Part shown: piece by piece, positions 54,201 through 64,000 of the stretch | How positions within the stretch are numbered: position 1 is the first letter of the stretch | Layout: every line of letters begins with the position of its first letter | Assembly (NCBI GenBank): GCA_013365325.1 | Contig: JABVXV010000010.1 | Coordinates: forward strand, 530,268-594,267 | DNA: 64,000 bases | Reading direction: 5' to 3' | Source: Dipetalonema caudispina | Lineage: Eukaryota > Nematoda > Chromadorea > Rhabditida > Onchocercidae | Made by a program: the position numbers and the translations under genes | The notes under the pieces: model-generated | Told to the model about the DNA's origin: nothing | Databases searched by the model: none | The model's input: only the letters and a program-made list of their open reading frames with translations

Positions 54201-54591
54201 CGAATTGTTTGTTTACTGCTGATGACTATGACCGATACGGTAATGCATTCCAAAGAATAATAGTAATATTAACTTTTGAAGTAACATAATAATATTACTT
54301 ACAAATGGGTTCATAAACATAGAATCACAGGTAACTTACAAAGCAGGAGATATCGTAACAGATGCACAAACATATCCCAAATATACCAGTCTGATAACCG
54401 AATGGACAATGAAGTTCACATCCAGGGGGGCGTCCACAGGAACGATCCGTAGTTCTACCGATGATTGGGTTTTGTAGGTGAGTATTTTCCAAGCAGACCA
54501 CTGACGGCGAAAGGTAGTGGAAGAGGAAAATAATGGGTAGAAATAGCATATTACAACAAACATTACAGTGACTAGTGGGCTTCCACTTCAT
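37611..54591 (-). CDS. Giant modular WAP/thyroglobulin/antistasin/lustrin/Kunitz membrane protein
   Basis: About 41 exons give ~2,024 residues in one phase-consistent chain. The protein opens with a signal peptide (MLFLPIIFLFHYLSPSVVC) and an antistasin-like stretch. Six repeating units of WAP, thyroglobulin type-1, antistasin and lustrin-type Cys-rich modules follow. Next come one Kunitz domain (39263-38978), a SEA-like region, a 20-residue membrane helix (38270-38209) and an ~90-residue Ser/Thr-rich tail ending at 37611. Nearly every inter-module intron is phase 1, so modules can be shuffled without frame loss. The parts are typical of secreted protease inhibitors and matrix proteins: WAP and Kunitz inhibit serine proteases, thyroglobulin type-1 inhibits cysteine proteases. 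A surface or cuticle/epithelial role is inference. Alternative: two genes, 54591-~50123 and 49913-37611, because an internal exon at 49913 carries its own signal peptide. The joined form completes the final Cys of a WAP domain across that point. Confidence 0.8.
39611..41381 (-). repeat. Module unit 6 of the large protein
   Basis: WAP (41381-41280, LCCDYGCSKIC), thyroglobulin type-1 (41140-41051 and 40936-40793, DCWCVN), antistasin (40535-40341, CRCRNLCDMIQC), then two consecutive lustrin-type repeats (40122-39964 and 39781-39611), each with a C-P-x-G-x-P-like opening and a closing GVCC. Confidence 0.75.
41832..44041 (-). repeat. Module unit 5 of the large protein
   Basis: WAP (44041-43838), WAP (43554-43393), thyroglobulin type-1 (43113-42993 and 42812-42727, QCWCVN), antistasin (42488-42376 and 42218-42131) and lustrin (41978-41832). 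It has the same WAP-WAP-thyroglobulin order as units 1 and 2. The intron after 42727 begins with GC. Confidence 0.75.
42489..42726 (-). other. GC-AG intron in the large modular gene
   Basis: After the thyroglobulin exon ending at 42727 (…PNCQ, phase 1) the - strand reads gcgagttttt. No in-phase GT donor is close, and the next exon at 42488 opens in phase 1 with antistasin residues. Confidence 0.65.
44150..45698 (-). repeat. Module unit 4 of the large protein
   Basis: WAP (45698-45516, KCCSNGCKKSC), thyroglobulin type-1 (45387-45244, finishing in 45150-45066, with FWCVD), antistasin (45150-45066 and 44861-44725, CDQCHCRDPC) and lustrin (44311-44150). In this thyroglobulin module the Cys that normally precedes WCV is Phe. 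Confidence 0.75.
46228..47800 (-). repeat. Module unit 3 of the large protein
   Basis: End of a split WAP (47800-47732, KCCYDGCGTTC), thyroglobulin type-1 split over two exons (47467-47402 and 47191-47078, with CWCV), antistasin (46938-46829, running into 46468), and a lustrin-type repeat (to 46228). Confidence 0.75.
47997..50349 (-). repeat. Module unit 2 of the large protein
   Basis: Lustrin end plus WAP (50349-50178), WAP (49771-49610), thyroglobulin type-1 (49410-49228), antistasin (48708-48517), and lustrin plus the start of a WAP (48221-47997). The thyroglobulin module reads CYCVD where the family has CWCV. Confidence 0.75.
49844..49918 (-). promoter_or_regulatory. Alternative first exon with its own signal peptide
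   Basis: The exon 49913-49844 codes MRIFVLLTTFLLLSHTYLNA and ends in phase 1 at an AAAG|GTAGAA donor. An acceptor-like tttttttcaag lies 5 bases before the ATG (49919), suggesting trans-splicing. It joins the WAP exon 49771-49610 in frame, which would give a protein of ~1,600 residues lacking the first unit. The upstream exon 50349-50178 is also in phase 1 and also joins 49771, so an internal promoter is the simplest reading. Confidence 0.7.
51006..54591 (-). repeat. Module unit 1 of the large protein
   Basis: Signal peptide and N-terminal antistasin-like stretch (54591-54340, CGRPPGCELHCPFG), a short Cys-containing exon (53769-53703), WAP (52951-52757), WAP (52174-52019), thyroglobulin type-1 with CWCVD (51824-51627), antistasin (51433-51239), and the first half of a lustrin-type repeat (51112-51006). 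The lustrin repeat finishes in the next unit's first exon. Confidence 0.75.
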
Positions 54592-55289
54592 AATCCACAA
54601 ATTTGTTACAGAAAAGAACTGTCGTTTTTAGCTTTGCCCTCTTCAACTAGCAACTAGCAAATTGCTTGGGGCGGCATTTGTCCTTTTTATCTAAACAATT
54701 AATGTTTCACCTCTTAATTGTTAATTTAGCTATGGAGATTTCATTTCTGAAGGTGGTAATATCTGTGATAGCTTTAAATACTAGCTTCCAATATTTTGAA
54801 GTTTTTTTATTGAAAGGTTCGAAAAGGTTACTGAAGACACAGGATAACGATGCCAGATGTATGACAATAATCACTAACAACAGCAGCATCGTTGACATGA
54901 TCATTATTCCAGTAATAACTCTCCTCCTTCTCCATTATCAATTTGCCGATAGAGAGAGCTTCCACATGGAAGGGACGAAATATCGTAAAGGACGAAATGG
55001 ACATAAGTAGAGAATGTACAGCAATATTTACAGAACCAATAATCGCTACCAGCAAGTGATACACATTTTTGAATAGTTTCCATGGCCTTTCAACCACTTC
55101 TATTTCCCTCACTTATGACACAGTTTTACTCTTGAAGATTTATTTATTTATTTATTCGCCACTTCCGCCATTCAAAAACTTCCAAAATTACATTCTCCAA
55201 CAATTATGCGTGCATGCATTCAGCGCTCATATATGCCGTATATGTCTGGAGTAATAATTCGTCAGTATACTGATCATCTTCGGAATTCC

Positions 55290-55555
55290 AAGAAGAGCGC
55301 TTTATTTTCAAGCTGAAATGACTCGATGAAGTTGCTGATCAAGCTGCAAAAGTCATGAAAGTGATAAAAATTGATAAAACAGAATGCTTCCAGGCTGTTT
55401 TGAGAATTCTAAATTACTTTTTATAAGCGACTAAAATCAGGGATTATATCCAAAAGCAAGCCGGATTGCCGCAATTTCGTGATGCGAATATCGTTTTAAG
55501 CCAAGCGATGCACCCATTTTTGAAGATCGACGAGATCGGTTATTTGCTTGACATC
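55290..55555 (+). pseudogene. Decayed coding-like stretch, family unknown
   Basis: One frame reads LDEVADQAAKVMKVIKIDKT, then after a stop IRDYIQKQAGLPQFRDANIV and SQAMHPFLKIDEIGYLLDI. At least two in-frame stops break it, and no splice sites explain them. Composition is less AT-rich than the surroundings. It may be a remnant of a gene or mobile element; I do not recognise the family. Confidence 0.35.
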
Positions 55556-57841
55556 TGATGACCGGTGATACTGACTTAGTAGTGATCGTCTCTCATTACC
55601 ATTCATGAAAGATCGGATTTTCTACATTACTCCCAAAGTTTTTCCGGATCAGCAATGATTGGTGCAAACTAAAATATCATTTTAAACATCAAATCGGAAA
55701 CCGTAGCAAAATATCAAAAAACACAAAAACAGTTTTGGAAGTAGAAACCTTGCATTTGAATTATTTAATTTAACGATTACGTTCAATAATAAAAATGAGT
55801 GATGCGGTATGGTGTTCATAAATTACGATATTTACGGTAATAACCATCAAAGATGCAAAATTAATTCTCTTACTTTTGAACAATTCCATTCTTGCACTTA
55901 TCACCATTTCAATCCAGGTGAATATCTGACTCACGTGGTTTCTCGTATATTTTATCATTCATTTGTTTTTCTTCCTTTTTTTTCTTTTTTTTTTTTTTTT
56001 TTGTTTAAAAGAGGCTAAATGGGCTACGTTATCTGTAATTTCATGCAAATTAGGCATGTGATATTTACATTTGAATCTGCAATTGAGGTTCGTAAAAATA
56101 TGTTTTTTTAAAACTTTCATTTTTAATGTGACCAGCTATCCGAAGATTTAGTAAATTAGTTTTCATTAAGTATAATGTAATTTATCAAATTTAAAATCAA
56201 TTTCTTTATTCTATGATTTGTGTGATATTTTGAACCAGTTTTTTCACTCCTTCAAATAACTTGTTTTTCTGTCCCCACTAGCCACTGAAAATTTAATGAA
56301 GAAATGTCTTCTGTGTTGGAGACAAGAACTGTTGCTTAATTTTTTATTTCACTTTTGCCACTTTCCCGAGTGCTTTTTTGTATTAAATGTTTCTTCCGAA
56401 ATAATTTAGTTCAAGCGATAATATCGATGGCTTTGCAGCAATCTCGATAATCGAAGGGATCGTTTTTCGTGGTTTGATTTGTACTTTACTTCCATGATTC
56501 TTTACTTATTTGAAGCAAATTTTGCTGAAAAATAAATATATTATGAAAATATACAAATATTCAATTTTGATCTTATCTTCATATTTGTTTTATTGTTGTA
56601 AATGATCGGTTATCATCTCTTCATTTTGATCCTTTCAATCATTTACTGCAACGCTTCGATAGAAAAATCCAATATCATTGCTATTTAAATGAAATTCAGA
56701 GTTGTGCGATGAAGAATCATTCAACCTGAATCAACCAACTCATCTATGCCTTACTGCAATAATAGAAATTGATGTACTACATTCAGGGTTCTTGAACTTC
56801 AAATTGCTATAAAAGGGATGCATGTTTGGTTGTGAAATTTTGTTGAATCACAGATGGTTTCACTGAACCCATAAGTCAAACCTTTTACTACAACCAAGAT
56901 ATGACAGGAAAAGATGCGTGTTGGTATATAATATATATTTCAAGGACAAAACTACAGTTAGAACTATATTTACATAAAGTTTCTTTTTCTAAATGTAATA
57001 AATTACTGGAAAAGTTCCTCGATACAAATAGTAAAAAGCGGATTGCTCCGAACTCAATGAATAAAATTTATTTCTTTTCATAATTTCTTTTCTTAGCTGA
57101 GAGAAAATGCAGTCTAACAATGAGGTGAAAACGATTACATTTATTGCTTAACATTAAATTCATTACTTTTAAGCTGAAAAAATCTTATCATAAAAACAGG
57201 TAAACTTCATTAATAATTGTATTTATCAGTTTATCAATGAAAAACCGAGCAATGATATTCTTACTTCATATTTTGCTGATATCTATAGTTGATTCAATAC
57301 AATACAACTACATAGTGACGTGGCATTGGCCAGGTATCGTCAGGTATCATCGTCCCCGAGATTAAACCGTGTCATTTGATCCTTTGGTTCATTTGCTTCT
57401 AATAAATAGTTAAATTAAGTTTAAACCTGATGGCTGGAAAGAAAGGACGGTAAAAAGTATGAAATTGAATGGTCGTGGAGCATAATGGTCAAGATTGTTG
57501 TTGTTTACAATAATAGGCGGATCGTTATCAGAAAACAAAAAAGATCTGGTATTGCTGAAAAATCTTATTTCTTAAAATTAAAAAAAAAAAGTTGCTAATT
57601 TATAATGTACTATCTTGCATTATGAAAGAAAATGAGGACGCTGATCGGAATAGAGAATAGGTGGTTTAATTAATTAACGTGGTATGCTTTAAAGTCCATA
57701 TAAAAATTTTCGAATATGACACATTGGATTTTTTGGCTTCTTTTCTTATCTCAGAAATGGAAATGAAAGGACTAATGATTTGAATAAGTTAATGTACAAG
57801 TCGTATATGATTTCCCAAATGTTGTGATGATATTGACCTAT

Positions 57842-57880
57842 ATGAGAGAGAGAGAGAGAGAAAGAGAGAGAAAGAAAGTG
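57842..57880. repeat. (GA)n microsatellite
   Basis: A run of ga dinucleotides with occasional aa interruptions, in intergenic DNA. Confidence 0.9.
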
Positions 57881-60800
57881 AGAAACAGATTTCAGTGACT
57901 TATTTATAAACCTTTATTACAATGATGATACGAACAGGTCCAGAAATATATGTATTGAAATTGGCAGTGACCCGAGAATATCCTTTGTTGCCAGTGATAA
58001 TTTATTTTGGTAAGGAATGGTTGTGTTCTTCCGCATGAAGACTTTTAATAGCAAAACGTATCTGACTGATCGATTGATTGATTTAAATGAATTTTTCATA
58101 ATATTTTGATTTAAATGTTGGCACTAATGAAACTTCCTTTTTTCATTTATTCATTTTGAAATAGCCGCAGTTATGTTCCATATCTTCTGCATTTACTAAA
58201 TTACTTGAGAGGCTGATGATTGGTGTAAGTACGGTTGATCAGTAATTTTCTGAAAGTTAATGAATTATGGCTCATACAGTTATGGAGTTCGATGACTGAA
58301 TGAAACTAAAACTAAAAAAGGACAGAGTGCAAATTGAAAACTTCACAACAGAACAAAATTTGTATTAAATATTGCCAGAGATACCCGTTACAATCAACTG
58401 TCGATCAGTCTGGAGATTAGAAAAGGTGAAGTATTGTTCGAGATCATGACGGTTAATTTTTAAATAAATAACATACAACTGATTAAAACCTGATCCTTTA
58501 TAGTTGAAAGAATATACAGCTAGAAAGTAAAATGCGTAATTTGTACACAGTGTACACACAGATTCTTTTTAAAGGAAATGTAAAATGAAACGTTTAAGCA
58601 GTGGAGAAAACGGAAATTTCAGAATTCGTTCAGTCAAATTTCTTCGTGAACCTTAAAATCAGGAAAAGCCAATGGGATAGTTACACACAGCATATTCTTC
58701 CTTGGTACTGTAACATTTCCTCATTTTACTGATTGGTATAAATGAGTAGCAAAGACAAAATCTTTTGATTTATAAAGCGTTTATTTTTGGGGCTCGGAGA
58801 TTTTCAATTGTACGTAGGAGAATAGTGCTTGTCGCGAAAATTGAAATAATACATGTCTAAATAATTGAAGTAATTTGTGTTTCATTTCTCATTCAACTAA
58901 TTCATCTTATAATGAATATTACAAGGTCAAAAGTGAAATAAATCATTTAGCTTATTCTCATCCTTATTTACGATTAAGATTGTAACACAATGTGCTTCCT
59001 TATTCATGCTTACGATAGGATTGCAACAAGCATTTCATGTAGACCACTCCCAGTCTAATTATATAGATATGGATTAGAAGGAGCACAGTTGATACTTGCC
59101 ATAAAAAGTTGCTTGCAGGACAAATCAATCCGGTTAGCTTCTTATTTCGAGCAATGCTTTTGCAGCTTATTAGTGTTTCAGTTTACTATGGCTCCTCAAA
59201 ATCACGCTGTAACGACTATTGGGTATTATTAATTCCCCTGTTGTGTTTAATAAAAAGACAACTTCTTGTCTTTAACACACGACCAAAGAGAACTTAATCG
59301 TTTCTACGCAGAATACATATTTCTTCCACCACAAAAATCTTACAACGACAGTGCTTGTGATGAAACAACATGTATTTACATTTGTTTGATATTAATTACG
59401 TGACTAGTACTACCGGAATTATAAAATTTTGAGTGCTATGTTTCATTGGAGGTACTTCGGCATTTATATCAATGTATGACATTTCTGTACGAAGCCATTT
59501 TATACTATAAATTTTTCATGCTGGTTTGAAATCATTCATTTATACAGAGGAGGACATCATCTGAAACGAGGGTTAACGTGTAGGTGTAATGCGAGTACCA
59601 TTACTGCCGTTTGACGTGGAGTTGGGATATGGATAATTTCCTTTTTTTTTTTTTTGGAAATTTAATGATATTTAGTTAGTACCACCATCACCTTTTTTTC
59701 ACTACCTTACGTTTCATCTTCAAGCAACATTGTATTTCCAACTCTCAGAGGATTGATGATGCAAGATTGTAATTTACAAAAACAATATTGCATATACATT
59801 AAGTTTGAAGGCAGAAAACTTATATGGTATTCCATGTCGAAATATTACCTAAATACAACAATAATGACATCGATTTAAACGTTCAAAGAAGGACTAAAAC
59901 TTTTCTCAACAACAGATTAGATGAACCATAATAAAAATTGATGTATAAAATATTTTAAAATACGAAATGTTAGACAGTATGGTAACCGCACTGGAAATAT
60001 TAGAATATTTCCGCCAAAAGGGAAGATGGAGAAAAATGAATAACTTGAACAGGGAAACGGAATAAGAAAAGTGGAAAAAATAAATGAAACATAAGACTAT
60101 ACCGCAGATTTGCTTATAAGGTCGTTTCTTCCAAATTATAATTGATTGGAAAATATTTGAATCTGACTGTTCTCCGAATATTCAAATTGACGTCTATGTC
60201 GTTTTTTCTTTTTCTTTTTTTTTTTTCTTTTTTTTTGATTTTTCAATACAGAATACAATATCTCTTACCCTGTCACTAGTACAACATTAACCTATCTCCC
60301 GGTCTTCACTCTTGCCACATATTCAATATTTTTTCGTACGTCATCTATAGGCATGGAAAACTTCACTAACTAAAAAAGCCAAATTTTAAAGCAATTCAGA
60401 TTTTAAATAATTCAATTGATATAGATATCAGCTTCATAATTCAAACGGTTTCTCACTATCGTGTTAACAAATTTGTTTTGAAGAGACAATGAATTTTTAT
60501 ATTTCATGAAAGGTTGCAATTTTCTAAGGTCAAAATAAAGAACAAAGAATATGAAGAAGAAAAAGATGTTTCTATGTGCTTCGAGTATTAAATTATTTAG
60601 AATCAAGATCACATTCAGAGTTTTAATTTGGTCATCGGAACTATGAAAAAGTCGATGAATTGCACTATCACTATGCTTCTTGCACTTCCTGCAGGAAAAT
60701 TCCAGTCATTCAGGTTCGTAATTATTAACATGATTTCAACATGTGTGCGATCCACGATATCAGCCGGTTAACCTTTCTAACCAAGCAACATTCGTCTGTT

Positions 60801-62665
60801 CTTGGATTCTCTATGATTTGGATTACTCTGCAAATGTTAGAAAATACAAAGTGACGTCTTTCTTGGCGTTCGTATAACCGGATATCCCGTGATATTTTAC
60901 CATCGCCAAACACTGCTTACACATGTATTGCGATGAAGGTGATACTATGGTTGAATTTTGTCAGATAATGTGTATACTATTGTAAAGTGGCCTAATTGTT
61001 TAGTAATTACTTCTGCGGACAACGTTATATGAACTAGTTGTTCAGTTCAAAATTGTACCGCAGATTCAAAAGAACTTCTAAAAAAAAAATATTTCTTTGA
61101 CGTTGCCTCAATTCCAATCACAGTCATCGGTGCTTGGACATAAATAAATTATTGGTATAACAGGAGGTGGTTTTTGCCATAGACCTAAGATGAACACAAG
61201 AATTCAGAAACTGGACGAAGTTCTGGGTTTAGTCTCCAAGTTACTTATTTTAAGTAAAACTGCTTCTACAGCAAGGAAACAAACCCTAAAACTTCTAAAA
61301 ATCGTTAAAAGACAGATGGTTTAAATCCGAGCAAGTTAATCCATCTGATTTTGTCATAAATAGTTCAAATGATGAAGGGATGCGGGACTGAAATCTGAGG
61401 TTTGAATTGACGCCGAAAACAAATGACCTTTTCATTTACAATAACACAACATTGTGGAAGTTCATTAAATGTAAAATTACAAAATGTTTTTCTAATATCT
61501 GTAAAACACGCAATGAAGTAGTTATGACTATAATAACCAATTACTTCATACAATTAAATTATATGACCAAAGAAAAATTCATAAATCCATCAGGCCAATG
61601 GCCAGCTGTGATATTTGTGTAACTCTTATCCAAAGTTGATAAAGTGTGGCAATAACTTTACTTCAACTTCTAGCCTGAACAATATTCTTTACCTATTCTA
61701 GAGCATTTTTCAGGGAAGGAAGTTAAAAGGGAAGGTTTTAGTTTTACTTCAACAACTTTTTGCCAGTTTGTAAAATTTACCCAATAAGGGAGGGTTTTTC
61801 CAATGTTGCCGACCTCGAAACAATATTGATTAAGAAAAATGTAGTAAAGCTATTCATTAATACCTCATATGATTCGACTTCAACAAATTTTATGAGGCAT
61901 TTACAGCACTAAGTGTTAGAAGGGCCTATCGAGAAATAAACTATTAAATTGTGTTAAAATTAAGCTTTACATTTGAACTTAATTCTGAATTTGTCCATTC
62001 CAAAAACCTCCCAAAGACTGGATGACAAAATTGGGGGTCTTCACTAAAAAAAAAAAAAAAAACCTCAACAAGCACCACAACGAACACACAATAAATTCGG
62101 AATCACGATAGAATCATAGATTAAGAGATCAAATCACTAAGGCATACCGTTCATTCATTACTAATTAAATTCTCATTATTTGACACGATAGTTACGAACT
62201 GTTAACTGGAGAAATTATCTTTATTATTTTACATGGTGTAGTGAGAAAGTCTGATTGAACTTCAGGAATTAGTTGAACTGGTGTTTGACCAAATCTAAAA
62301 GCCTACTTATTCAGCTACTAGAACTCTTCTGATATTCTACTTCTGTACAAATTTTAGGCTGATTCAGAGCAGTAATAAAGCCAAGCATATCATATCCTTA
62401 ATCGAAGTATCTACTTCCAGAATCATATTTGCATCATGTGAAGATTTGGATTGCAAGAGAAGATGAAACTAGGCTTTTAGCCATAACTCTATGAGTATAT
62501 CCTACTGGACAAAACTGCGATAATTTGATTTCTTCGAAAACATTTACTCAGAATCGGATATATGTATGCGCACTACAGTTACACTTCAACAACAATCGAT
62601 TGGACAACTGATACGTTCTTCTGTTCATCCAGCGGCAATAGCTAGCTTAGATAAGTGCAAGTAAA

Positions 62666-62696
62666 TACATACACATACACATACACACACACACAA
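62666..62696. repeat. (CA)n microsatellite
   Basis: Short run of acatac and acac units in the spacer about 130 bases beyond the end of the Rep copy. Confidence 0.85.
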
Positions 62697-62826
62697 AGGA
62701 AATGAAATTAGCATAAATGCGAAAAAACAGATTATTGTGAAAAAAAACATATATATAAAAAAAGAACAGACATACTATTCAAGCCAAACAACCAAGAGGA
62801 AGTCACCGTGACTTTGCTTCTTCGTT

Positions 62827-63609
62827 TTATTCTGACGTCAATTGGTAATTGAATTTATAGCCGAATTCTTGTTCCTCGTAGTTTTTGCGCCAAGTCCAGG
62901 TCAAAGTGACTCTTCTGTTGAATGCTTCCATATCATATTTGTCGACAGTTTGGCGCTTCCACCACTGCTCTGGTATTTTGTTGCTGGTTATCACGATGGC
63001 TTTGCTGGTAAATTTTAGGAATCCGCCTTTGATTTGTACGATGTGCGGTTTAGAGTCAGCCAAGTCGAAAAGTTCGGCGGGTGATAACCAGCCATAGAAA
63101 TCGTCAAGTATGACTAGTTCTTGATTATCGTAGCTATCCCACCATTTTTCTGTGTTTGCGGTTTTTATATAGAATGATTTGGTTAATTTTGTGGCAAAAG
63201 TTGTTTTTCCGATTCCAGGATCTCCAATTATTATGTATAATTCAGTTAAGTGATTTCTGTCGGGAATTGTGTAAGATTTTAGTTGTTGTATTCTGGGAAG
63301 GTATTTCATTACAAAGAGGTTGTCCTGTTCTATGAAATCGTTCATTGTTATTTCGTTATTACAATATTTTTTTAGAAGGCTTGATTGTATTTCTGTACAT
63401 TTTCTTTTTCTATTTGGTGGTGATGGGCGATTTCCTATTTCTATTAGGATTTGTTCCTTGGAACAGTACTGGAAATTTTGATACGGGGATCCTTCTGCTT
63501 TTTCGAGATGGCTTCCTCTTGGTAATTTTCCTTGAATAGTTGAAAACCTTACCGGTGAATTGAAGTTAAAGTAGCATTGATAGTGAATCCTGTTTGTCGT
63601 TGGACAGGT
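62827..63609 (-). CDS. rep: Endogenous circovirus-like (CRESS-DNA) Rep gene copy, 5' truncated
   Basis: Replication initiator of circular single-stranded DNA viruses: an HUH endonuclease joined to a superfamily 3 helicase. The - strand frame is open from 63609 to the stop at 62827 (~260 codons). Present are HUH motif II (HYQ, 63585-63577), motif III with the catalytic Tyr (YCSKE, 63468-63454), Walker A (GDPGIGKTT, 63225-63199), Walker B (VILDDF, 63114-63097) and motif C (ITSN, 62991-62980). WWDSY and DDFYGWL are typical of circo/cyclovirus Reps. Motif I and the true N-terminus are missing; a stop at 63612 and a tandem repeat lie there. The first ATG inside the frame is at 63345, which would drop the endonuclease motifs. 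An AATAAA overlaps the stop. No capsid gene was seen nearby. Whether it is expressed, or merely recent, cannot be told from sequence. Confidence 0.88.
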   Translation of the reverse strand, partial: TCPTTNRIHYQCYFNFNSPVRFSTIQGKLPRGSHLEKAEGSPYQNFQYCSKEQILIEIGNRPSPPNRKRKCTEIQSSLLKKYCNNEITMNDFIEQDNLFVMKYLPRIQQLKSYTIPDRNHLTELYIIIGDPGIGKTTFATKLTKSFYIKTANTEKWWDSYDNQELVILDDFYGWLSPAELFDLADSKPHIVQIKGGFLKFTSKAIVITSNKIPEQWWKRQTVDKYDMEAFNRRVTLTWTWRKNYEEQEFGYKFNYQLTSE

Positions 63610-63612
63610 TTA

Positions 63613-63755
63613 TAATAACACAGACATACAAAACTACATACAAAATACAAAATAACACAGACATAACATATAACACAGACATACAAAACTACATACAAAA
63701 TACAAAATAACAGACATAACATGTAACGCAGACATACAAAACTACATACAAAATA
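63613..63755. repeat. Tandem repeat abutting the Rep copy
   Basis: About 2.6 copies of a ~55-base unit containing cagacatacaaaactacata and then caaaatacaaaa; copies differ by a few bases. It begins immediately beyond the stop that bounds the open Rep frame, where Rep motif I would be expected. Confidence 0.8.
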
Positions 63756-64000
63756 GTTGCAACGATTCCTTTTTATCCTGAAAAATCAAAATATTTCATT
63801 TTCTTTAAGTTTGGAAACTGAAGTTCATTATTAAAAGAGTTAAATCAGTAAAAGATAACATTCTTTTTTATTTTCGTGTATAAATAGTACCATAAGAATA
63901 TTTAATAAAATTTCATAGTCTAAAAATTTTTAAATTCACTATATTTATTGTAATAACCTTTGAAAGTTACGTACCATTTCCGTTGATAAATATCGTAATG

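Larger units (their letters stand above)
54592..62826. other. Long region without recognised genes
   Basis: 8.2 kb upstream of the large modular gene and downstream of the viral Rep copy. It is AT-rich with T-runs (55976-56001, 59641-59656, 60204-60238). Besides two microsatellites and a decayed coding-like stretch listed separately, no exon with conserved residues was seen. The promoter of the large gene should lie near 54.6-55 kb. Confidence 0.5.

Overview
The window is eukaryotic genomic DNA from a nematode, by inference a clade III (spirurid or filarial) worm. It is about two-thirds A+T. Genes are cut into many small exons with GT-AG introns, ending in TTTCAG-like acceptors. Several start codons lie only 5-45 bases after an unpaired 3' splice acceptor, the signature of spliced-leader trans-splicing. 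Nothing bacterial, organellar or CRISPR-like was seen. Exon coordinates were read by eye from splice consensus, reading phase and family conservation; no alignment program was run.

Layout, left to right. On the + strand: the C-terminal part of an inositol 1,4,5-trisphosphate receptor (280-7721, 5' end outside the window) and a complete arginine kinase-like gene (8173-11530). The latter keeps the fold but has lost several catalytic residues. On the - strand: a proton/myo-inositol cotransporter (15892-20455), a mitochondrial FASTK/RAP-like protein (27254-31081), a RING protein of the meiotic ZHP/RNF212 family (33139-36812), and a very large modular membrane protein (37611-54591). This last is built from WAP, thyroglobulin type-1, antistasin and lustrin-type cysteine modules, then one Kunitz domain, a SEA-like region, one membrane helix and a short tail. 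Between 54.6 and 62.8 kb there is no recognisable gene, only simple repeats and one decayed coding-like stretch.

Near the right edge (62827-63609, - strand) is an endogenous copy of a circovirus-like (CRESS-DNA) Rep gene. It has an open frame of about 260 codons that still holds HUH motifs II and III and the helicase Walker A, Walker B and motif C. The N-terminus with motif I is gone; a short tandem repeat lies where it should be.

The genes do not form an obvious operon or pathway. The IP3 receptor and the myo-inositol transporter both belong to inositol biology, but their closeness may be chance. The items most worth a second look are the Rep copy, the catalytically degraded arginine kinase, the six-fold module array, and an internal alternative first exon in that array which supplies its own signal peptide.
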